64,000 nucleotides of DNA from Palsa-948 sp964481195 (GTDB taxonomy: Bacteria; Bacteroidota; Bacteroidia; Palsa-948), in assembly GCA_964481195.1 (NCBI GenBank), contig CAYZTB010000006.1, positions 26,277 through 90,276 on the forward strand. Reading direction: 5' to 3'. The notes below the pieces were generated by a model. The model was not told the DNA's origin. It did no database searches and saw only the letters and a program-made list of their open reading frames with translations. A program made the translations under genes and the position numbers. Position 1 is the stretch's first letter. Each line of letters begins with the position of its first letter. This document shows positions 27,479-36,801 of the stretch, piece by piece.

Positions 27479-28315
27479 TTAAGGTTTAGCATTATTAAAT
27501 TCATATTTCAGTCCTATTTGAGAGCTAATTCCTAAAGTGGAATGATAAGAGGAGGATAGGTCTAATTGGATTTGTTTTAATTTGAAGCCAATTCCAAAGT
27601 TGCTTAATGCAGGATTAGAGGAGACTCCCAGACGTAGAAAAAAATTGTTAATAGGCTGGTATTCTAAACCTATTTTTGAAATTGCTTTTTTTTCTACATC
27701 TTTTTCAATTTCAATAGCAAGAAGCACTTTTTTAGAAAATTTATAATCAGTACCTAAGCGTAAGATGGTTGCCATACGCTCGTTATTGTAATTTGCTTGT
27801 TTTGTTCGTGAAATATTAAATAGGTGGATGCCAATTGTAAGGTCTTTGGTTGGTTTTGTTTGTATTCCTGCTTCGGCAACTAATGAGCTTCGTTTTCCAT
27901 ACTCTGCAATGCTTGTCTCCAAATAGTCAAGCATGATACCTGCTGCAATCTTTTCCCCAAATGATTTTCCAAAAGCAAACCCGATCTTAGTTTGATTAAA
28001 TAGTAAAAATCCAAAATTTGATAGGCATACTCCAAATGTTCCGTGTTTGGTTGGAGTAGCAAAAGAAAATGCACTGGTGCCTAGTTCTTTTGTATAAAAT
28101 TGATTTTGATAATACGTTCCTATTTCAGTTCTTTTTAGAAACCCTAATCCCGCTTGGTTGTTTTGTGTGGACCAAACGTCTGACAAAGATACAGAGGCAT
28201 TTCCCATTCCCCAAGAACGAGAGCCTAGCGGGGAATTATCGGAAGCTACTGCGGCTTGAGTAGAAAGTAAAAAGCAAAGGGCAGTAGAATAGTGAAAAAT
28301 TAATAATCGATTCAT
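27479..28315 (-). CDS. PorV/PorQ-like outer-membrane beta-barrel protein
   Basis: A 278-residue protein with a signal peptide (about 1-24) followed by GSRSWGMGNASVSLSDVWS, the FadL/PorV-type opening in which gene products line the barrel lumen, and then regular amphipathic strands to the end (SQIGLKYEFN). The family includes PorV (LptO) and PorQ of the type IX system and many uncharacterised relatives; assignment to T9SS is not proven. Its start overlaps the pdxJ stop by 4 bp (ATGA). Confidence 0.65.
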   Translation of the reverse strand: MNRLLIFHYSTALCFLLSTQAAVASDNSPLGSRSWGMGNASVSLSDVWSTQNNQAGLGFLKRTEIGTYYQNQFYTKELGTSAFSFATPTKHGTFGVCLSNFGFLLFNQTKIGFAFGKSFGEKIAAGIMLDYLETSIAEYGKRSSLVAEAGIQTKPTKDLTIGIHLFNISRTKQANYNNERMATILRLGTDYKFSKKVLLAIEIEKDVEKKAISKIGLEYQPINNFFLRLGVSSNPALSNFGIGFKLKQIQLDLSSSYHSTLGISSQIGLKYEFNNAKP

Positions 28316-29025
28316 TTTAATTGTCGCAAATAAAGTTGCACGGTATTTTCCAGCCCAAAATATAGTGCATCTGAAATTAAGGCATGTCCAATAGAAACTT
28401 CTAATAGATTTGGAATATTTTTTTTGAAGTAACTTAAGTTTTCGAGGTTTAAATCATGCCCAGCATTTATTCCAAGGCCTACTTTATTTGCAAGCAACGC
28501 AGACTCAATAAATGGTTTTGTTGCTTGTGATTTATTTTCGGAAAATAATTTTGCGTACGATTCCGTATAGAGCTCAATTCTGTCAGCGCCTACAAGTGCT
28601 GCGTGTTCAATATGTTTAGAGTTATTCTCAATAAAGATAGATGTACGTATGCCGGCATTTTTTAATTCAGAAACAACTTCTTTTAAAAACATTTCATGCT
28701 TGACGGTATCCCACCCAGCATTTGAAGTAATAGCATCTGGTGGGTCGGGAACTAATGTAGCTTGATCTGGTTTTACTTTTAGAACTAGGTCCATCCATTC
28801 TTTTGATGGATAGCCTTCAATATTATATTCTGTGCTGACAATTTTTTTTAAATCAACTGCATCTTTGTATCGAACATGTCTTTCATCTGGCCTAGGGTGA
28901 ACAGTAATTCCTTCTGCTCCAAAACGTTCAATATCTGTAGCTGCTATAAGCAAGTTCGGCATATTTCCGCCCCTTGCATTTCGAAGTGTAGCAATCTTAT
29001 TAATATTTACTGATAATTTTGTCAT
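28312..29025 (-). CDS. pdxJ: Pyridoxine 5'-phosphate synthase PdxJ
   Basis: A 237-residue TIM-barrel enzyme that condenses 1-deoxyxylulose 5-phosphate with 3-amino-2-oxopropyl phosphate to pyridoxine 5'-phosphate in the DXP-dependent vitamin B6 route. Seen: LSVNINKIATLRNARGG, GITVHPRPDERHVRY, SLFIEN-type strand, ELYTESYA and GINAGHDLNLENL. Length is normal. It diverges from the CBS-Omp85-nadK unit; this pdxJ/CBS/NAD kinase neighbourhood is, as recalled, common in Bacteroidota. Confidence 0.95.
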   Translation of the reverse strand: MTKLSVNINKIATLRNARGGNMPNLLIAATDIERFGAEGITVHPRPDERHVRYKDAVDLKKIVSTEYNIEGYPSKEWMDLVLKVKPDQATLVPDPPDAITSNAGWDTVKHEMFLKEVVSELKNAGIRTSIFIENNSKHIEHAALVGADRIELYTESYAKLFSENKSQATKPFIESALLANKVGLGINAGHDLNLENLSYFKKNIPNLLEVSIGHALISDALYFGLENTVQLYLRQLK

Positions 29026-29129
29026 AACAATTGCTGCGAATATCGAATAAATATGAATTAGAAATGGTTTTAAGCTTCTAATCGGGAATATATAAAAAAT
29101 GCATTTTTAAGCTTTAAATATAAAAAATG

Positions 29130-29137
29130 TACATTTG
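29130..29137 (+). promoter_or_regulatory. Candidate -7 element for the CBS-Omp85-nadK unit
   Basis: TACATTTG matches TAnnTTTG, 80 bp upstream of the CBS gene ATG in the pdxJ divergent gap. No TTTG was found at the usual 17-20 nt upstream, so only the -7 half is supported. Confidence 0.4.
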
Positions 29138-29216
29138 TAACAGAAGTGTGTTTATAATTAAGTTATTATTGAAACATACAGCCATCACTTACGTTTAACT
29201 TTGAAAAGGCACATTA

Positions 29217-29879
29217 ATGCTAGCATACGAATTGATAACAGAAGAAGTACCCTCACTTAAACCAACGGATTCAGGCAAAAAAGTTCTGGACTGGATGGAA
29301 GATTTCCGCATATCCCACTTGCCGGTTGTAAATAAGCGAGAGTTTCTCGGTTTAGTTTCCTATACTGATATGCTTGATTTGAATGCCGGTAATAAAACAT
29401 TGGATAAACTTGATGTTTCTTTAATTAAGGCATACGTCCCTGAAAACTACCACATCTTTGATGTGTTAAAGGTTATTTCTACTCATAACGTAAGTGCGGT
29501 AGCTGTATTAGACGACAAAAACAACTACGTAGGAGTCATTACTGCTGAATCCATCATCCGTAAAATTGCTCAAATGCCTTTTGTTAATGAACCGGGTGGG
29601 ATCATTATTCTAGAAATAAATGTTCGTGATTATTCTCTTTCTCAGATTGCTCAAATTGTTGAAGGGAACGATGCGAAGATTCTTAATATGTATGTGAATT
29701 CTTATCCGGATAGTACAAAAATGGAAGTGACTTTAAAGTTGAATAAAGATGAGCTTGCTCCAATATTGCAAACGTTTTCTAGATATAACTATACGGTAAA
29801 AGCTTCTTTTCGTCAATCAGATATGGGAGGTGATATTAAAAATCGCTATGACGAATTTATGCACTACCTGAATATTTGA
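29217..29879 (+). CDS. CBS-domain protein
   Basis: A 220-residue cytoplasmic protein: a CBS pair at about 5-125 (SHLPVVNKREFLGLVSYTDML and SAVAVLDDKNNYVGVITAESI) then an ACT-like C-terminal domain (PGGIIILEINVRDYSLSQIAQIVEGND). CBS pairs bind adenosyl ligands and act as sensors. First gene of a plus-strand unit with the Omp85 protein (10 bp gap), NAD kinase and DUF6089. A role as sensor for NAD(P) or nucleotide state is an inference from that context. Confidence 0.85.
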   Translation: MLAYELITEEVPSLKPTDSGKKVLDWMEDFRISHLPVVNKREFLGLVSYTDMLDLNAGNKTLDKLDVSLIKAYVPENYHIFDVLKVISTHNVSAVAVLDDKNNYVGVITAESIIRKIAQMPFVNEPGGIIILEINVRDYSLSQIAQIVEGNDAKILNMYVNSYPDSTKMEVTLKLNKDELAPILQTFSRYNYTVKASFRQSDMGGDIKNRYDEFMHYLNI

Positions 29880-29889
29880 CCTTGCATTA

Positions 29890-31371
29890 ATGTTTCTTCT
29901 TAGAGTACTATTTACAACTCCTTTATATTTTATTTTTTTCTGTTCTTTTTTACAGACAGGAGAACTGTGTAGTCAAACTGCTGACTCCACATTGCTTTAT
30001 GGTGAAAAGCTAGGAACTGACTCAGAACATTCTCCGCCACTAAATTATAAATATGTAATTGTAAATAATATTTTAATTCTTGGGAACAAAGTAACTAAGC
30101 GACATATCATTTTACGGGAGCTTTTATTTCAACCTGAGGATTCAATTCAAGTTTTAGATTTGAAAAATAAAATTAAAACTTCTCGGGAAAACCTACTCAA
30201 CACCTCCTTGTTCAATTTTGTAACCATTGATACGGTTTCATATGCGCCTTTTAAAATTAATTTTATTATCACAGTTGCCGAAAGATGGTATACTTGGCCA
30301 GCACCTATTTTTGAAGTGCAGGAGCGAAATTTTAACATTTGGTGGCAGACTAAAAACTTAGAAAGAGCTAATTATGGTTTTTATTTAAATCGTACAAACT
30401 TTAGGGGAAGAAAGGAAGATTTAAGTTTCTATTTTCAGTTTGGATATACAGAAAAATATGGGCTTACCTATAAGATACCCTACATTGCAAAAAGTAATAC
30501 AAGCGGTGCGGGGATTTCGTTTTCCTATTCAAGAAATAGAGAAGTAGCCTATATGTCATTTGATAACCATCAATTATTTTTTAAAGACCCCAATCAAAAA
30601 ATTAGACAGGAATTTACAAGCAAGATGCATTACAATTACAGAGCAGGTGCTAGAACCAATCATCTGATTGAAGCTAAGTATGTTCAGGCGAAAATTAATG
30701 ATACGATAAACGATTACACAATAAATTATTTTTACAAAAACGATACAGAAATAAAGTTTTTGTTGTTGGATTATTTTTTAAGATTCGACCAAAGAAACTC
30801 AAGAATCTTTCCTTTAAAAGGATATTATCTAGAGTTTGAGGCAACAAAAATTGGTCTGGGTTTACTAACTAGTGAAAAAACGAATGCATTAAACTTATTG
30901 ATATCAGCTAAGGAATACATAAGAATCTCAAATAGGCTTTATCAGTCAGGAGGATTGCGCGTGAAATATTCGCCCACTAAAAATCAACCTTACTACATTC
31001 AGCGTGGTCTTGGGTGGGGGGAATATGTTAGGGGTTATGAATATTATGTAATTGACGGACAAAGTTATGGTGTGGCCAAGCTTGGGTTGAAGTATGAGAT
31101 AATAAAACCCAAGATAAAGAAAGTTCCTTTTATTCCGTTTGAAAAATTTAACACATTTCATTTTTCACTTTATGCAGGAATTTTTGGAGATGTAGGTTAT
31201 GTGCAAGATTACCAATACTCTCTAGTAAATCCATTGGCAAATTCACTTTTATATGGTTATGGAGCAGGCCTAGAGTATGTTACTTACTATGATATTGTAA
31301 TTAGATGTGAGTATTCTTTTAACAAGAGGCTTGAACATGGCTTTTTTGTTAGCTTTAGCGCAGGAATTTAG
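29890..31371 (+). CDS. Omp85-family outer-membrane protein with one POTRA-like domain
   Basis: A 493-residue protein: signal peptide (about 1-29), a single POTRA-like domain (about 52-120, VNNILILGNKVTKRHIILREL and TSLFNFVTIDT), then a beta-barrel to the C-terminus. The loop-6 signature appears as VRGYEYYVIDGQ (about 376-388), equivalent to VRGF/Y in BamA/TamA/FhaC. BamA has five POTRA domains, so this is not BamA; it is a small Omp85 paralogue of unknown substrate. It sits between the CBS gene and NAD kinase. Confidence 0.8.
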   Translation: MFLLRVLFTTPLYFIFFCSFLQTGELCSQTADSTLLYGEKLGTDSEHSPPLNYKYVIVNNILILGNKVTKRHIILRELLFQPEDSIQVLDLKNKIKTSRENLLNTSLFNFVTIDTVSYAPFKINFIITVAERWYTWPAPIFEVQERNFNIWWQTKNLERANYGFYLNRTNFRGRKEDLSFYFQFGYTEKYGLTYKIPYIAKSNTSGAGISFSYSRNREVAYMSFDNHQLFFKDPNQKIRQEFTSKMHYNYRAGARTNHLIEAKYVQAKINDTINDYTINYFYKNDTEIKFLLLDYFLRFDQRNSRIFPLKGYYLEFEATKIGLGLLTSEKTNALNLLISAKEYIRISNRLYQSGGLRVKYSPTKNQPYYIQRGLGWGEYVRGYEYYVIDGQSYGVAKLGLKYEIIKPKIKKVPFIPFEKFNTFHFSLYAGIFGDVGYVQDYQYSLVNPLANSLLYGYGAGLEYVTYYDIVIRCEYSFNKRLEHGFFVSFSAGI

Positions 31372-31418
31372 CCACTTTTACCTATTACAGTTTAAAGAAT
31401 TACTGCTAACTTCAACCC

Positions 31419-32321
31419 ATGAAAATTGGTATTTACGGATATGCTTTAGGTGCGAGTTTATTTCCTAGACATAAAGTGAAAGCGGAATCATCTGCGGAGG
31501 CATTAAATACACTTTTGAAGAAATTAATTAATTCAAATATTGATATTTTTCTTTTTGAGCCTCTCTTAAATCAATGTGCTGATAAGTCAAAAATAAAAGG
31601 TGTATTCTCAAGGTACGATGACATAAAAGGAAAAATAGATTTTCTAATTAGCATAGGTGGTGATGGTACTTTTTTGGAGACAGTTACTTTAGTTCGAGAC
31701 TCTGGAATACCAGTAATGGGAATTAATACTGGTCGACTAGGTTTTTTGTCAGGTATATCTAATGAAGAAATTAGTTCAGCAATAGACTCTTTGTTGAGTA
31801 GTAAATATTCACTAGAAAAAAGAGCGCTATTGGAATTAGATATACAAGGTGATTATTTTAAAGATTGCAAATATGCGTTGAATGAAATAACAGTTCAGAA
31901 AACAGATAGTTCTTCCATGATTACCATACAAGCCGCTGTAAATAATAAATTTTTAAATTCTTATTGGGCCGATGGATTAATAGTTGCAACGCCTACCGGT
32001 TCAACAGCATACTCTTTAAGTTGTGGTGGGCCCATTGTTATGCCCGATTCGGAAAACTTTGTGGTAACTCCTATTGCGCCTCATAATTTAAATATAAGAC
32101 CTGTAATTATTTCTTCTAACGATACTGTTACTTTAGATGTGGAAGGGCAGGATTTTGGCTTTTTAATATCGTTAGATTCTCACTCCGAAAATGTACAATC
32201 ACCGGTTAAAATTTCTATTAAAAAAGCTAATTTTTATTTTTCGCTCGTCACTCTTGAAAACCACGATTTTTTACTCAAATTGAGACAAAAACTTAATTGG
32301 GGACTAGATAAAAGAAATTAA
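31419..32321 (+). CDS. nadK: NAD kinase
   Basis: A 300-residue cytosolic kinase converting NAD to NADP with ATP. Seen: the catalytic GGDGT at 80-84, NTGRLGFLSG, NEITVQKTDSSSM, and the conserved GSTAYSLSCGGPIV. Length fits bacterial NadK. Follows the Omp85 gene by 47 bp and precedes DUF6089 by 40 bp. Confidence 0.96.
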   Translation: MKIGIYGYALGASLFPRHKVKAESSAEALNTLLKKLINSNIDIFLFEPLLNQCADKSKIKGVFSRYDDIKGKIDFLISIGGDGTFLETVTLVRDSGIPVMGINTGRLGFLSGISNEEISSAIDSLLSSKYSLEKRALLELDIQGDYFKDCKYALNEITVQKTDSSSMITIQAAVNNKFLNSYWADGLIVATPTGSTAYSLSCGGPIVMPDSENFVVTPIAPHNLNIRPVIISSNDTVTLDVEGQDFGFLISLDSHSENVQSPVKISIKKANFYFSLVTLENHDFLLKLRQKLNWGLDKRN

Positions 32322-32361
32322 TTTTGAGTAATATTTTATTGATGTATGCGTTAATTAAGGA

Positions 32362-33252
32362 ATGCAAAATAATATGAAAAAGTTTTTATTAAGTTTTATT
32401 TTCATTTCTTTTAGCTTTTGTTCATCTTTCTTGTTTGCTCAAGGAGGTGAAATGTATGTACCCCACCCACTAAAAATTAGTGCTAAAACTTCTGAAGTTG
32501 GAGTATTTTTAGGCGGAAGTTATTATACTGGAGATTTAAATCCATCAGGACATTTTAATAGATTTACTAGGCCTGCAGTAGGTTTGTTGTATCGCATTAA
32601 TCTTAATCCACGCTTGGCTACTAAAGCAGTAGCTTCTTTTGGAATTATTGAAGGCGATGATTCTTATTCGCGAAACGATGCACATCGAAACAGAAATTTG
32701 TCTTTCAAGTCAAAAATTATGGAGTTTGCCATTGAAGGGGAATTTAATTTTTTACCTTTTTCAACAGGAAGTAAAAAATTGGCGATTGTTACACCTTATG
32801 TTTTTGGAGGAGTAGCCGTTTACCATTTTAACCCAACAGGATTTTACGATAACAAATGGCACGCTTTACAGCCGCTTGGTACAGAAGGGCAAGGCACTGC
32901 TTTTTCGTCTAATAAAACGTATTCGCTAACACAATTTTCTATCCCGTTTGGTGTAGGGGCTAAAGTTAATACTGCTAAAAAAGTAAGCATAAACTTTGAG
33001 TGGGGTATTCGTAAAACATATACTGATTATCTAGATGATGTAAGTGGGCGTTATGTAGATAAGTCATTGTTAACAGCCGAAAAGGGTGCCTTGGCTGGTG
33101 CGCTATCCGATAAAAGCCTTACCCAAGAAGGTGGTAGTAACACAGGAAGGCAACGAGGTAATTCATTTACTAAAGATTGGTATGCCTTTGCAGGAGTTAT
33201 TATTGCCTTTCGAATGAAGAATAAAAAAAATGAATGTGATATGCCTCATTAG
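32362..33252 (+). CDS. DUF6089 family outer-membrane protein
   Basis: A 296-residue protein with a signal peptide (about 5-27; an alternative start MKKFLL at 32374 is possible). The mature part begins after GGEMYVPHPLKI and has SEVGVFLGGSYYTGDLNPSGHF and amphipathic strands ending YAFAGVIIAFRMK, as in small OmpA-type barrels grouped as DUF6089. In Bacteroidota this gene is usually next to nadK and envelope assembly genes. No activity is known. Confidence 0.8.
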   Translation: MQNNMKKFLLSFIFISFSFCSSFLFAQGGEMYVPHPLKISAKTSEVGVFLGGSYYTGDLNPSGHFNRFTRPAVGLLYRINLNPRLATKAVASFGIIEGDDSYSRNDAHRNRNLSFKSKIMEFAIEGEFNFLPFSTGSKKLAIVTPYVFGGVAVYHFNPTGFYDNKWHALQPLGTEGQGTAFSSNKTYSLTQFSIPFGVGAKVNTAKKVSINFEWGIRKTYTDYLDDVSGRYVDKSLLTAEKGALAGALSDKSLTQEGGSNTGRQRGNSFTKDWYAFAGVIIAFRMKNKKNECDMPH

Positions 33253-33342
33253 GCTGTATTTTACGTAACTCCTTATATTTCTATATCTTGTTACACCACC
33301 ATTCTACTATCTAATTTATCAGGGTATGGGCGTTGCTTTTTT

Positions 33343-33350
33343 TATCTTTG
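33343..33350 (+). promoter_or_regulatory. Candidate -7 element upstream of tatC
   Basis: TATCTTTG matches TAnnTTTG, 28 bp before the tatC ATG, in the 126-bp DUF6089-tatC gap. No convincing -33 TTTG at normal spacing. The rest of the gap holds nothing recognisable. Confidence 0.35.
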
Positions 33351-33378
33351 CTGCTATTAAATTGGAGCGGTTTTCCTT

Positions 33379-34191
33379 ATGTCAGAAGATAAAAAATCAG
33401 AAATGCCTTTCCTACAGCACCTTGAATCGTTGAGGTGGCATTTGGTGCGTTCAGCAATCGTTGTGATGATACTTGCTTTGGTTTTCTTTTATTACAATGA
33501 GTTTGTTTTTGGCACTGTAATATTTGGGCCTATGCGCGCAGATTTTTTAACCTATCGAGCCTTATGTAAACTTTCTATTATGCTTGGGTTAGACAATGCG
33601 TTATGCATGCAATCCATCTCTTTTGAGTTAATAAATATTGATTTGTCTGGCCAGTTTACAACACATATTTGGGTTTCTGTAATAGGTGGAGTAGTTGCAG
33701 GTGCTCCGTATGTATTATGGGAGTTCTGGCGTTTTGTTAGTCCTGCACTACATGAAAAGGAGAGGAAGTATACTACTGGAGTAGTGTTTTTTGCCTCTCT
33801 ACTTTTTATTATGGGAATTCTATTTAGTTATTATTGTGTTGTTCCGCTCACCATAAATTTTCTCGGTAACTATCAGGTAACTCCCTTAGTCAGGAACGCA
33901 ATTTCTATGAGCTCGTATATTTCTACGGTTACAGTCTTAACGTTCATTATGGGCATAGTTTTTGAACTTCCTATCATCGTTTACTTTTTGACAAAGATTG
34001 GTTTGTTAGGGCATCAATTTATGCGTAAGAATAGAAAATATGCTATTGTGATTATATTAATAGTTGCTGCTATTATTACTCCCTCATCCGATATTCCAAC
34101 GCTGCTCATTGTTTCTGCCCCATTATATATATTGTTTGAGCTCAGTATATTTGTTTCGAAATATGCGGGTAAAACACAACCAGCTAATTAG
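33379..34191 (+). CDS. tatC: Sec-independent protein translocase subunit TatC
   Basis: A 270-residue inner-membrane protein with six hydrophobic segments. N-terminal FLQHLESLRWHLVRSA corresponds to the signal-peptide-binding FxxHLxELRxRL motif; also WEFWRFVSPALHEKERKY and the late TPSSDIPTLLIVSAPLYILFE (shown in part). It binds twin-arginine signal peptides. No tatA/tatB next to it. The insertion between segments 1 and 2 (about residues 50-85) is longer than in E. coli TatC. Confidence 0.93.
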   Translation: MSEDKKSEMPFLQHLESLRWHLVRSAIVVMILALVFFYYNEFVFGTVIFGPMRADFLTYRALCKLSIMLGLDNALCMQSISFELINIDLSGQFTTHIWVSVIGGVVAGAPYVLWEFWRFVSPALHEKERKYTTGVVFFASLLFIMGILFSYYCVVPLTINFLGNYQVTPLVRNAISMSSYISTVTVLTFIMGIVFELPIIVYFLTKIGLLGHQFMRKNRKYAIVIILIVAAIITPSSDIPTLLIVSAPLYILFELSIFVSKYAGKTQPAN

Positions 34192-34198
34192 TAGTATC

Positions 34199-36748
34199 GT
34201 GAAAATTGAAAATATAAAATATAATCTCTTAATTTTCTTTACTGGCTTACTGCTACTTGCTCCTCCTTTTCTTTTTTCACAGGAGACAAAAATTATTGGT
34301 AGAGTGTACGATGCTGTTACACGAGAACCTTTGCCTTTTGTAAATATTAAATATTCAAGTGGTAAGCCCTTCACTACTACGGATGTAGATGGTAATTTTG
34401 TTTTAACAACGTTAATTCCTAGCGATAGTATCAGTGTTTCTTATATTGGTTATAAAACAAAAAAAATTGCTGTTAAGAAACTGGTTACTTCAACTATTAA
34501 TATCTACATAGAAGTTGATCAATATACCTTAGGTGAGGTAGTAATTCTTCCGGGAGAAAATCCTGCGCATCGTATTCTTAGAAAGGTGATAAAAAATAAG
34601 GATAATAACGACAAGGAAAAGCTTTCAGCATTTGAATATGAAGTGTATAATAAGATTGAATTTGATATGAATAATATTCCGCCTCAATGGAAAGAGAAGA
34701 AACTATTAAAGCCAATCAAATTTGTATTTGACTACATTGACAGTACGAGTGTAACAGAAAAACCTTATCTGCCCTTGCTGTTATCTGAATCTATTTCTCA
34801 ATATTACTTCAGAACAAGCCCTAGATTTAAAAAAGAAATTATCAAGGCTAGCAAAGTATCTGGTATGCAAGACAAAAGCGTTTCTCAATTTATGGGAGAA
34901 ATGTATCAGAATGTAAATATTTACGATAATAATATTTTAGTATTTGGTAAACAATTTCCCAGTCCTATATCAGACAATGCACTTAATTATTATAAATTTT
35001 ATTTGATTGACAGTGTATTTGTTGGAAATAGTCGTTGTTATCATTTGCAATTCAAACCTAGGCGCAAACAGGAATTTGCTTTTTCTGGAAACATGTGGGT
35101 GGCAGATACCACTTTTGCGGTGAAGAGGTTAGAGATGAGTATTCCTTCTGAAGTAAATTTAAATTTTGTAAAAGCTCTAAATGTGATACAAGAGTACTCT
35201 TTTGTCCCCAACGAAAAGGATACTGCATTAGGTAATTGGATGTTAAGCCGAGATAGGTTAGTAGTTGATTTTAAAATTGACGATAATAGAAAAAAGCCCA
35301 AACAAGTTGGATTTTATGGAAGAAAAACTACTTCATATAAAAACTTTGTTTTAAATAAACCAAGAGATGCCGAGTTCTTTAATCGAATGGATAATTTATC
35401 TGTAGAGGACAGCGCATCAGTAAAAGATGAAAAATACTGGGCAAGCGCAAGGCATGATACGCTTTCAAGAAATGAAAAACAGATTTATAAAATGGTGGAT
35501 TCTATCAAGACTATGCCCATTTACAAAGCGTGGTATAATTGGATATATATATTTGTTACAGGATACAAAGAGGTTGGGATTTTCGAATTAGGTCCGTACT
35601 ATAAAACATATAGCTTTAATCAAGTTGAAGGACATCGTTTGCGAGCAGGATTTAGAACATCCGATAAGTTTAGCAAAAACATGGAGTTTAGTGGCTATGG
35701 TGCTTATGGTTTAACCGATGAAAAATTTAAATATAATCTTGCGTTTAAATCATTTATAACTAAAAATCCCAGACAGATAGTTTATCTCGATTATAAAGAT
35801 GATCTTGAAATATTAGGGCAAAGTGCTAATGCATTTAGCAATGATAATATCTTGGCTACTGCTTTTCGTAGAACACCTTTAAATAACATGACCAGTGTTC
35901 AACAAGCAAAAGTTGGATATGAATACGAGCCTTTCCAAGGATTTAACACAAAGCTGTTTTTGGTAAACAGAATAATGTCTCCTAAAGGAATACAGCGATA
36001 TGACTACTTAGATAATAACTTAGATACTGTCTCTTTAGGAAATATTATTTCATCCGAAGTTCGAGCATTTCTTCGATTTGCGTTTGATGAGAAATATATT
36101 TCTTACACGTTTACAAGAACAAGTACTGGTACCAGATATCCAGTGCTTTCACTTTACTATGCTTACGGTGGCAAAGGTATTTTAGGAAGCGATTATGAGT
36201 ATCATAAAGTGACATTTAATTTAAGCGACCGTTTTCGAATTATGCCTTTATTAGGATATACAGACTATATTATCGAGGCTGGAAAAGTATTTGGTAAAGT
36301 TCCTTTCCCGCTTTTAGAATTACATGGAGGAAATCAAACGGTTATTTATGATCCCTACGCATTTAATATGATGAATTTTTTTGAATTTGGTAGCGATCAA
36401 TATTTGACAGTGCAAGCATTTCACCATTTTGATGGATTTTTTCTGAATCATATTCCTATCATGCGTAAGCTTAAATGGCGTGAAGTGATTACAGCAAAAG
36501 CATTAATTGGCAGTGTAGAAAAGAAAAATGAAAATCTGTTAATATTTCCTGCCACTTTAAGTAATATCAACAAAGGACCATACTATGAAGTGAGTGCCGG
36601 GATTGAAAATATATTTAAGGTTTTTAGAATCGATGCCTTGTGGAGGCTTTCATACATTGATTCTGCCTACGAATTAGCGTATAAAGCTAAGGGAGGCGGT
36701 AGTATCCCTAAGTTTGGAATCCGTTGGAGTATGCAAGTGACTTTTTAG
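34199..36748 (+). CDS. Outer-membrane protein with CarboxypepD_reg-like domain and DUF5686-type barrel
   Basis: About 849 residues from GTG 34199, which gives a proper signal peptide (VKIENIKYNLLIFFTGLLLL). Starts farther upstream overlap tatC and would put 45 unrelated residues in front. Seen: a carboxypeptidase-regulatory-like beta-sandwich right after the signal (TKIIGRVYDAVTREPLPFVNIKY, in part), and a long region with NPAHRILRKVIKNKDNN and a C-terminal barrel ending RWSMQVTF, as in DUF5686 proteins. These are frequent in Bacteroidota and not characterised biochemically. lptB follows 53 bp downstream. Confidence 0.82.
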   Translation: MKIENIKYNLLIFFTGLLLLAPPFLFSQETKIIGRVYDAVTREPLPFVNIKYSSGKPFTTTDVDGNFVLTTLIPSDSISVSYIGYKTKKIAVKKLVTSTINIYIEVDQYTLGEVVILPGENPAHRILRKVIKNKDNNDKEKLSAFEYEVYNKIEFDMNNIPPQWKEKKLLKPIKFVFDYIDSTSVTEKPYLPLLLSESISQYYFRTSPRFKKEIIKASKVSGMQDKSVSQFMGEMYQNVNIYDNNILVFGKQFPSPISDNALNYYKFYLIDSVFVGNSRCYHLQFKPRRKQEFAFSGNMWVADTTFAVKRLEMSIPSEVNLNFVKALNVIQEYSFVPNEKDTALGNWMLSRDRLVVDFKIDDNRKKPKQVGFYGRKTTSYKNFVLNKPRDAEFFNRMDNLSVEDSASVKDEKYWASARHDTLSRNEKQIYKMVDSIKTMPIYKAWYNWIYIFVTGYKEVGIFELGPYYKTYSFNQVEGHRLRAGFRTSDKFSKNMEFSGYGAYGLTDEKFKYNLAFKSFITKNPRQIVYLDYKDDLEILGQSANAFSNDNILATAFRRTPLNNMTSVQQAKVGYEYEPFQGFNTKLFLVNRIMSPKGIQRYDYLDNNLDTVSLGNIISSEVRAFLRFAFDEKYISYTFTRTSTGTRYPVLSLYYAYGGKGILGSDYEYHKVTFNLSDRFRIMPLLGYTDYIIEAGKVFGKVPFPLLELHGGNQTVIYDPYAFNMMNFFEFGSDQYLTVQAFHHFDGFFLNHIPIMRKLKWREVITAKALIGSVEKKNENLLIFPATLSNINKGPYYEVSAGIENIFKVFRIDALWRLSYIDSAYELAYKAKGGGSIPKFGIRWSMQVTF

Positions 36749-36801
36749 TTGTATAAGGCAAGTGTAAATTTGTATTTTCGTATAGCATATATTATAAGCA
36801 T

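Noticed and set aside
34064..34198. N-terminal extension of the CarboxypepD_reg/DUF5686 protein inside tatC
   Set aside because: It overlaps conserved TatC codons and would bury the signal peptide, which begins properly at GTG 34199.
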